A DNA stretch of 14,266 nt, taken from Coprinopsis marcescibilis. Lineage: Eukaryota; Basidiomycota; Agaricomycetes; Agaricales; Psathyrellaceae. The notes under the pieces are model-generated. The model saw only the letters and a program-made list of their open reading frames with translations. It was not told the origin of the DNA and did no database searches. Position numbers and translations under genes: made by a program. The DNA lies in NCBI GenBank assembly GCA_004369085.1, contig ML210579.1, positions 1-14,266 on the forward strand. The letters run 5' to 3'. Position 1 is the stretch's first letter; every line of letters begins with the position of its first letter. Below are positions 7,672 to 14,266 of this stretch, in pieces.

Positions 7672-10600
7672 TCTCCCCGTTTACCTGATCCTCCTTTTGT
7701 TCCACGTCCTCCTACTCCACCTCCTCTACACCAACATCAGGGAAATGGCCCTGCAGCTCGACAGCCATTCTCCCCTCTGTGGCCAGTTCACTCCCTGGGA
7801 AATATGGACATGGAGTGCCCCAGTTGTCATGCTCTCCATTGGAAGGCTGAACGTCTGTCAAATTCAAGTCTGGCCAATCCCAAGTTTGGAATGTGCTGTT
7901 TTTCAGGCAAAATCCAGCTCGAACCCTTTGCAACCCCTCCTCCAGAGCTTCTAGCTCTCCTCAAAGGATCAGATAGTACTTCGAAGAACTTCCGCAATGA
8001 CATTCGTCGTTACAATGACGCACTGGCATTTACATCAGTGGGACGTAATCTGCAGAACATACCAGCTGGCGGAGGGTACTGCTTCAAGGTGCAAGGAAAG
8101 GTCTCACATTGTGCTGGGTCACTTCACCCTCAGGAAGGTGCACATCCTGTCTATGCTCAAGTCTACATCTATGACCCTGCTGATGGCCTCAACTTCCGAA
8201 TGACCAATAACCACAACAATGGTCTAAGCCGCGACATTATGAGCTTGCTTCAAGACATGCTTTACCATCACCATCCTGGAGTAGACATATACAAGCAGGC
8301 TAATGAGCTTACAAGGGACATGCCAGTGGAGTCTAACTGCCGCATCATTCTTCGCTTTGAGAAGGAGTCTGACCAACGCTGCTACAACCTACCTGGGGAG
8401 AATGCTGATATTGCTATTCTCATTCCTGGAAGTGGTGATCAGCCAGATGGGTACCGTGACATTGTGATCCATCTTCATGGGGGTGGGGTTCTCAGTATCA
8501 ATGAGTGCAATCCAATGTATATGACTCTCCACTATGTCCTTCTCTTCTGGAATGGAATGTCTGGCTGGCACCCTGAGCTCCCGTTCAGAAATGGTGAAGA
8601 AGTTGAAGCAGAAGCAGTCCAGGAAAATGGTGATGTGGATGATATGGGAGAGCCTGGAGGCAGAGGGAAGCGAAAGTTCATTAGCCAAACTGAATACTAC
8701 CGCTATCATCTGTTTCCACGTGCAAATTCAGAGAATCACCTCTTTTATGCTGGCAAGCTCTTCCATGAGTTTGTGGTGGATTCATGGGCTATTGCAGAGC
8801 AGAGCCGACTTCGATGGATCTTGCTCAACCAGGTCACTCTTCGAGCTGATAGCTATCGTGGCTTGATGGATGCTATTGCTGCAGATCCCAATGTCAATGG
8901 AGAGCAAATTGGTGTGCGGGTTATTCTTCCTTCATCATTTTCTGGAAGTACACGCAACATGATTCAGAACTGCCAAGATGCTCTTGCAATCAACCACCAC
9001 TTCAAGGGTGCTGATCTCTTCATCACTGCCACTGCCAACCCACACTGGCCTGAAATCAAGAATGCTTTGCTTCCTGGCCAATCTCACCATGATCGCCCAG
9101 ATTTGGTGGTCCATGTCTTCCAGGCAAAGATGAAGGAGCTTCTCAATGACATTCAGAAGAAGCAGATCTTTGGCAAGACAGTTGCCCATGTTCACACCAT
9201 TGAGTTCCAGAAGCATGGCCTACCTCACATGCACCTTATTGTGTTTCTGGATCCAGATTCCAAGCTCCGCACTCCTGAAGATGTTGACAGCATCCTCCCT
9301 GCTGAGTTCCCTGATCCAGTGCTGGAACCCGAACTCTTTGAGTTGGTTAAAAAGCATATGATCCACACTCCTTGTGGTCTGGAACATGACAATCCCAATT
9401 CTCCCTGCATTAAAGATGGACGCTGCTCAAAGAACTTCCCCAAACCATTCCGTGATGCAACTTCAATCACAGAAGATGCATATACCTCCCTTCAACGATC
9501 CAACAATGGCCACTCATATGTAATCACTGTCAAGAACAAGACCTATATTGTTGACAATCGTTGGGTTGTTCCCTACTCCCGCTATCTCCTGTGGAAGTAC
9601 CAGTGTCACATCAATGTGGAGTGCATTGCATCAATTAAGGCTATCAAGTACATCTACAAATACGTCTACAAGGGTCACGATCGCACAGTTGCAGAAGTTG
9701 CAAGGCAGCAAAACAATGAAGTCGAGCAGTACCTTGATGCCCGCTATGTGTCTGCATGTGAGGCTTCATGGCGCACCTTCCACTTTCACATGCATGAGGA
9801 GAAGCCCAATGTTGTCTGACTCCAGGTTCACCTTCCTGACCAGCAGTGGCAGACCTTCAATGCAAATGAACCAGACTTGCAGGCAGTAGCTCAGCGTGCA
9901 GCACTTAGGGATACTACCCTTACAGCATGGTTCAAGTGCAACAGGGCCAATGTCGAGGCACGTGACCTTCTGTACCAGGACTTCCCAACCAAGTACCGGT
10001 GGGATGCAAGAAAATTGATGTGGACAAGGAGACGTTGCAACCAGGCCATGCCAGCTATTGGAAGGATGTACTATGTTCATGCTGCCTCCGGTGAACGATT
10101 CTTCCTCCGCCTGCTTTTGACAGTGATTGTTGGAGCAACATCATTTGATGACCTCAAGACAGTGGATGGAGTTCTGTGTCCAACATTTAGGGAGGCATGC
10201 ATCAGAAGGGGTTTGCTAGATGGTGACAATGAGTGGCGGTCTTGCCTTGAAGAGGCTTCACAAATGGCATCTGGACATCAACTTCGGAGTCTGTTTGTGC
10301 TTATCTTGAAGGACTGCACACCATCTGACCCTCTGTCTCTCTGGGTGGAATTCCGCATCCATATCTGTGATGACCTTAGGAGAACACTGCAGCGAGAGCC
10401 ATTCAGAATTGAAGAGCCAACTGAAGATCAAGTGTATGACTATGGCCTGTTCCTGATCGACCGCCAGCTTGCCCAATTTATGCGCAGTCTCCAAGACTTC
10501 GATGTCCTGCCATTACCCCAGTTTAACTGGGCTGCTATGTTGGGAAATCCTTTGATCCGGGAGCAGCATGTCTACAATCCTGAGGACCAATCCAGACTGG

Positions 10601-12041
10601 CAGCAGAACGTATTGCCACCTTCAACCCTGAACAACGCTCTGCCTTCAACCAAATTCTCCATGCAATTGACAACCGGAGTGGGCAGTCATTCTTCCTTCA
10701 TGGACCTGGAGGAACTGGGAAGACTTATATCTACAACACACTGTGCTACCATCTACGTGGCCAAGGGAGGATTGTTCTGTGTGTGGCATCATCTGGGATT
10801 GCTGCTTTGCTGTTGATGGGTGGGCGGACATCACATTCTACATTCCGTGTCCCTATCCTGATTCATGAGTCTTCTCTCTGTTCAATTACCAAGAACTCAG
10901 ATCTGGGTGAACTCATCTGAGAGACTTCTCTGATCATATGGGACGAAGCACCAATGCAGCACCGACATATTCATGAAGCTGTTGACCGCACATTCCGAGA
11001 TGTTCGCAACTGCCCCAACAAGGAGTTTGGAGGCCTCACAATTGTCTTTGGAGGAGACTTCCAGCAAATCCTTCCAGTCATTCCAAAGGGGTCCCGTGCA
11101 CAGATTGTAGATGCATGTATGCAGAAATCATATCTGTGGCCTTTACTCAAGCTTCTTTACCTCAAGCAAACAATGCGCCTCAATGTTGCTCTTCAAGAAG
11201 AGAACGAATTTGCTCAGTGGCAGCTCAAAGTTGGCAGGGGATGTACTTTAGTCACCAATCAAGACTCTGGCCTTATCACTCTTCCAGATTCATTCTGATG
11301 TGCCCAGAACACTGTTTCCTGTCTTATCGACACCATCTATCCCAATATCAACAACAACCAGCCAGACCCATACTTTGCAGAGCGGACAATTCTCTCTTCT
11401 CGGAATGATGATGTGGATGCAATCAATGCACACATTCTCAACCGCTTTCCAGGAGAGTCACGGACTTTCCACAGTGTTGACACTGTCAAAAACACAGGAG
11501 ATGATGGTGGAGAAATGATGTACCCTGTGGAATACCTCAATGCCATCAACTGCTCTGGCCTTCCTTTGGCACATTTAACACCCAAAGAGGGAGCACCAAT
11601 CATGATTCTTCGCAATCTGAATCCAGCAGAAGGTGTATGCAATGGAACACGTGCTATTCTTACACGGATGCGCACCCGTGTTCTGGAGGCATGGCTTCTC
11701 ACAGGCGAATATGCAGGCAACAAGATTTTTATTCCATGCCTATCTATATCTCCTTCTGAAACACAAATCCCCTTTGAGTTTACCCGCCTTCAATTTCCCA
11801 CTCGCCTTTGCTTCTCAATGACAATCAACAAATCTCAAGGACAATCAGTCAAACATGTTGGTTTGGATTTACGCACACCTGTTTTTACCCATGGCCAATT
11901 TTATGTAGCAGTTTCACGAGTTACTTCAGTTCAAAACATCAAAGCTATTACTGCTCCAGCAGATAATTTTACTTTACCTTTAGTCTCAAAAAAACATAGT
12001 TTATCCAGAAGTACTACAAATCTTAGAGTTGTCTTAGAGTA

Positions 12042-12070
12042 GAATGTATTTGCATATATTAATTACATTC
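12042..12070 (+). repeat. AT-rich inverted repeat just after the RepHel stop
   Basis: GAATGTA (12042-12048) pairs with TACATTC (12064-12070) around a 15-base AT-rich loop. It starts at the last base of the stop codon and could help in 3'-end formation of the transcript or act as a subterminal element. Confidence 0.5.
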
Positions 12071-12096
12071 TGCTATGTCCAACAATGAATCACCGC

Positions 12097-12133
12097 CCCC
12101 GTGCTGTAAGGCACGGGGCAAGACGAAGTCTTG
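12097..12133 (+). other. Helitron 3' terminal hairpins
   Basis: CCCCGTGC (12097-12104) pairs perfectly with GCACGGGG (12111-12118) across a six-base loop. Straight after it a second small stem, CAAGAC (12119-12124) with GTCTTG (12128-12133) and loop GAA, ends exactly at the inferred element border. Canonical Helitrons carry one hairpin about 10-15 bases before a CTRR end, and this hairpin is thought to act as the transposition stop signal. Here the last four bases are CTTG, a variant of CTRR. Confidence 0.8.
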
Positions 12134-13329
12134 TTGTTGACTATGATCAGAAGGATGTGTACAATATCGAGACTGGTGATTGGGAGATTGTGACTGTTAT
12201 TGAAACTGCATGTGCTGATGGGACCACATTTCCACCATCAGTTATCTTCAAAGGTAGCCAGCCGTGTTCAGGATAAATGGCTCAAGAAGAATCCATGCAA
12301 TGACAGTTACATTAATTAATATATCTTCATGTAACAACTTTGCTAATATCACACATTTGTAGTGTCTCATGTTCTCTGAACAGATGGACCGATCAACAGT
12401 TGGGCAAAATGTGGATGAAGAAGGATTTCCACCTACTGACAAGGGCACGAAACATTTCTGGAGGCTACTGATTGGTTATATTTGATGGCCACAATTCCCA
12501 CTGCACCTACAAACTCTGCCATTTCTGCAAAAAGGAAGATATCATTGTTATATGCCTTCCATCACACACTACCCATATCCTTCAGCCTTGTGACGTCTGC
12601 ATCTTTGGCCCACTTGCATCTGCTTCGAAGAGCCATGTCAACTCGAGCACATGGAGTAGTGGTATTCCAATCAATAAATCCAACTTCCTTGAACACTACC
12701 ATATTGCCTGTACACAAGCCCTCAAAGAAACAACAATCAAAAAAGCCTTTGAGAAGACAGGAATCTGGCCACTTAATCAGAATGTGCTTGACCCAGTGGT
12801 TTTTGAGCCATCATGCAACACAACAACTCAGGTGTCAAAGCCATTGCCAACCCAACTTCCAAAATTCATTCCTATTGAATCACTTCCCACAAGTGCGAAC
12901 ACATCAGCTGTAACCTCTGTTGCTACACAAGCCCCTATCTCAACCAACACTACTATACCATCCACCAACACTCTGTCACCTTCAACCACACTACTATCAG
13001 CTCAATCCCACATACCATCTGCCAGCCTCAATGAACCTCTTTGAGACTGATTCCGCATTGCAATGCCTGACCCCATCCCACTCAGCACAGCATCCTGCCA
13101 GGATCTTCAAATGCATGTTGTTGAGCTTGAAAGGTTCCTGAAGCTCTGTGGTCAGCAAATTGAAGCAGACTATAGCCAGATGAAGCTGATGGATCAGGAA
13201 AATCAATGCCTACACACCATTGTATATGAAAAGCAAAGCCAAAAGGGAATAAAAGATAAACGCTCTTCAGCCAAAGCCCAAAATCTGACATCCAAGGAGG
13301 CACTGGTGCATTTAGCAAGGGTGGATTGA
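12134..13329 (+). pseudogene. Pogo-like transposase, catalytic C-terminal part
   Basis: This continues the split transposase: DYDQKDVYNIETGDWEIVTV and CADGTTFPPSVIFKG (12139-12255) belong to the DDE catalytic domain. A duplicated AGCC at 12255-12262 shifts the frame; the reading then goes on as VQDKWLKKNPCN. After a probable short intron it resumes as VSCSLNRWTDQQLGKMWMKK (12364-). In-frame TGA codons stand at 12469 (in Y-stop-LVIFDGHN, where relatives have Arg), 13042 and 13048. Catalytic Asp codons are at 12484 and 12592. After the DDE domain comes a Ser/Thr/Pro-rich linker (about 12835-13040) and a coiled-coil-like C-terminus (VVELERFLKL...QENQCLHTIVYEK, 13110-13230). The closing TGA at 13327 may itself be decayed: a Lys/Glu-rich tail (ERNKKKQKEEK, about 13388-13420) follows in another frame. 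Confidence 0.85.
12306..12362 (+). other. Probable intron in the pogo-like transposase
   Basis: GTTACA at 12306, TGCTAATATC at 12341-12350 and TTTGTAG ending at 12362 give a 57-nt intron-like segment that lies between NPCND and SCSLNRWTDQ in the recognisable protein. The join is off by one base, so a small deletion or a slightly different donor is likely. The segment contains stops in the coding frame and has no transposase similarity. Confidence 0.5.
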
Positions 13330-13633
13330 CAATTGGGGATGGAGGAGGTGTTTAAAAGAGATGAAGAAACAGAGAACAGAGGTAATGGAGCGAAATAAGA
13401 AGAAGCAGAAGGAAGAAAAATACATATCTCTGACTCAATGCTCCCCATGCTCGACGCATCACTGGAGATGTTACTACTAGTGCATGTGGTGCCTTTATTT
13501 TCCCTCTGACGTTTCCTTGTCCCTTGGATTTGTGCCCGCTTTGGAGTCCCAGCTTCCTTCATCTCTTGGATCAGTTCGCATTTTCAACATTCTGTTGTGG
13601 TATGCTTCTTCTCCTTGTTTAACAGAAATGTAA

Positions 13634-13885
13634 CAAGAACTGGCATCTGACGTCTCCACTGCCCAATCTCCTTCTCCATCTGTGCTCTACCTTGGTTCTC
13701 CACCTGCTCCTTCTGCTTATTGAGTGAACGCTTGCATTGGGCTTGAGGCCATTCCAGAAGAATCTGACTCACCTGACACTGCGCCACCACCGGTTCCAAC
13801 ACCCCAGACAGCACAGGAGACAGAGATGTACCTCAATCCATTAGCAGACATCGGCAGGGTCCCAGTAGGCATCAACCTAGCATAA
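13634..13885 (+). other. Coding-like stretch of unknown identity, with one TGA
   Basis: One frame is open from 13634 to a TAA at 13883, apart from a TGA at 13721. It reads ELASDVSTAQSPSPSVLYLG, then GLEAIPEESDSPDTAPPPVP and NPLADIGRVPVGINLA. The acidic, Ser/Pro-rich composition resembles a disordered protein tail. A good acceptor-like sequence (CTCCTTGTTTAACAG, ending 13625) lies just upstream. It may be the last exon of a gene or of a further transposon protein; there is no recognised domain. The internal TGA again stands where CGA could have been. Confidence 0.28.
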
Positions 13886-14266
13886 ACGATAGCCCCAGCA
13901 AGGCTGAACCATCCATGCTGGGGCATTCACAAGCTAGTCACTCAAAAAAACAGAATGCTGTGCTGCCTGGAGTGCCCAATGTAAATTTACAGCAAAGCGC
14001 TCAAAATAGATGAGTGTATGTGTTGAGAAGCATAATCTCTTCAAATGCTAATTTGTTTTGTGGAAATTGGGTATGTGGTTGGTGAGATATGAGGGAAGAG
14101 CGCAAGGGTTGGAGCAATGAGTGAGCCCTGGGTTTGATCAGGGCTAGGGTTGATCGGGATTCCCATGCCTGATCAACTTCCCAGTTTTGCATGAATAGTG
14201 ACTCTCTGTAACAAAATATTCATGGACATGGCATATTTCCTCCTAAATTTTTTGAATTTGAGGAAC
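13886..14266. other. Non-coding right end with inverted repeat
   Basis: No gene is seen. TTGATCAGG (14134-14142) and CCTGATCAA (14168-14176) form an inverted repeat, and a related GTTGATCGGG lies between them at 14150. The last bases include TTTTTGAATTT (14249-14259), the inverse of AAATTCAAAAA at 4860. This part may hold the right end of the pogo-like transposon, but the border is not fixed. Confidence 0.35.

Larger units (their letters stand above)
7212..12042 (+). pseudogene. Helitron Rep-helicase (RepHel) transposase with three internal TGA stops
   Basis: This would nick, transfer and unwind DNA for rolling-circle transposition. One frame runs over about 1,590 codons, with one 57-nt intron removed (7522-7578). 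In order: a proline-rich N-terminal region (7213-7800); a Cys-rich zinc-binding-like start (CPSCHALHW at 7816, FGMCCFSGKI at 7885); the Helitron-like N domain; the HUH nuclease motif HMH (9226-9234); the tyrosine block KYIYKYVYKG (9646-9675); and a Pif1-type SF1B helicase with Walker A GPGGTGKT (10702-10725), Walker B WDEA (about 10939-10950), FGGDFQQ (11047-11067), INKSQGQS (about 11824-11847) and motif VI VAVSR (11905-11919). TGA stops at 9817, 10918 and 11296 each sit where relatives could have Arg (CGA). There are no frameshifts and no TAA or TAG. The gene ends at TAG 12040, 91 bases before the element's end. Length and motif set match intact fungal Helitrons. Confidence 0.93.
6228..12133 (+). 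mobile_element. Complete Helitron (5906 bp) nested in the pogo-like transposase
   Basis: The left end is TCTAATATATTAAAG at 6228, preceded by A. This has the canonical 5'-TC and resembles the TCTATATATTA-type starts of many Helitrons. The right end is placed at CTTG (12130-12133), followed by T, just after a GC-rich hairpin; canonical Helitrons end CTRR after a hairpin and insert between A and T. Removing 6228-12133 joins GCC A|TT GTT GAC, restoring the transposase frame (...AAIVDYDQKDVYNIE...). Because the host has TTG repeats here, the right border could shift by three bases and still be in frame. The element carries one RepHel gene, a tandem repeat near the left end and no obvious captured host gene. 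No target-site duplication is expected, and none is seen. Confidence 0.88.
5660..13329 (+). mobile_element. Pogo-like DNA transposon, split by a nested Helitron
   Basis: The transposase of this element is recognisable on both sides of the Helitron. The left part carries the DNA-binding helix-turn-helix region and the first catalytic Asp (NMDEQG at about 6176-6193). The right part carries the second (FDGHNSHC, Asp at 12484) and third (QPCD, Asp at 12592) catalytic Asp, with 35 residues between them. That is the DD-x-D layout of the pogo/Fot branch of the Tc1/mariner superfamily. The coordinates cover only the recognisable coding part; the real ends lie outside. Such elements end in short inverted repeats flanked by TA; none was identified with confidence. 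The element is inactive because of stops, a frameshift and the insertion. Confidence 0.8.

Noticed and set aside
9817..11298. TGA as a selenocysteine or alternative-code codon
   Set aside because: Fungi in general lack selenocysteine insertion and read TGA as stop. The sites fit Arg CGA better than Cys or Trp, and both elements show other decay (TAA at 6149, a 4-bp frameshift).
12085..12133. MNHRPRAVRHGARR as the N-terminus of a separate protein at 12085
   Set aside because: These codons are the Helitron terminal hairpin read by chance in frame with the transposase; the real host sequence starts at 12134.
13203..13562. A 119-codon minus-strand frame over the transposase 3' end
   Set aside because: About a third of it is antisense to the transposase coiled coil. 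The Ser/Phe/Leu-rich part is the mirror of Lys/Glu-rich coding sequence.
4751..14142. CCTGATCA at 4751-4758 and TGATCAGG at 14135-14142 as transposon terminal inverted repeats
   Set aside because: The match is only 8 bases and the flanks do not agree. The same 8-mer occurs again at 14168, so chance is likely.

Overview
The window looks like nuclear DNA of a basidiomycete fungus, probably an agaricomycete. The reasons are the short introns (about 55-60 nt, with GT...CTAAC-type branch site...AG), a TPR-type protein with the 'NNLANALSTRFE' repeat common in agaricomycete CHAT/TPR families, and the types of transposon present. There is no sign of a bacterial or viral replicon. These assignments rest on pattern recognition; no database search was run.

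Layout. Positions 1-1126 (minus strand) hold the 5' part of a TPR-type gene that runs off the left edge. Positions 1133-2900 hold an intergenic stretch with an imperfect direct repeat, an unidentified minus-strand ORF (2338-1886), and a small plus-strand gene that can be read as three spliced exons (2458-2899) and ends inside a (TTAGA)4 microsatellite. Positions 2900-5590 are mostly non-coding or decayed.

The right-hand 60% is a nest of two transposons. The outer one is a pogo-like (CENP-B/Tc1-mariner superfamily) DNA transposon. Its transposase starts near 5660, is cut at 6227, and resumes at 12134 through about 13329. The inner one is a full-length Helitron (6228-12133, 5906 bp) with a 5'-TC start, a hairpin next to its 3' end, and one long Rep-helicase (RepHel) gene. 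Removing the Helitron joins the two transposase halves in the same reading frame at an A^T site, as expected for Helitron insertion.

Both transposons are decayed in the same unusual way. The Helitron gene keeps its frame over about 1,590 codons and all main motifs (zinc-binding Cys, HUH, two-tyrosine block, Walker A/B, helicase motif VI), but it has three internal stops. All three are TGA where an arginine (CGA) is plausible. The second half of the pogo-like transposase has three more of the same kind. This fits C-to-T decay at methylated CpG. Neither element should now make a full-length transposase. I see no evidence for a novel defence or metabolic system; the most informative content is this nested insertion and its decay signature.
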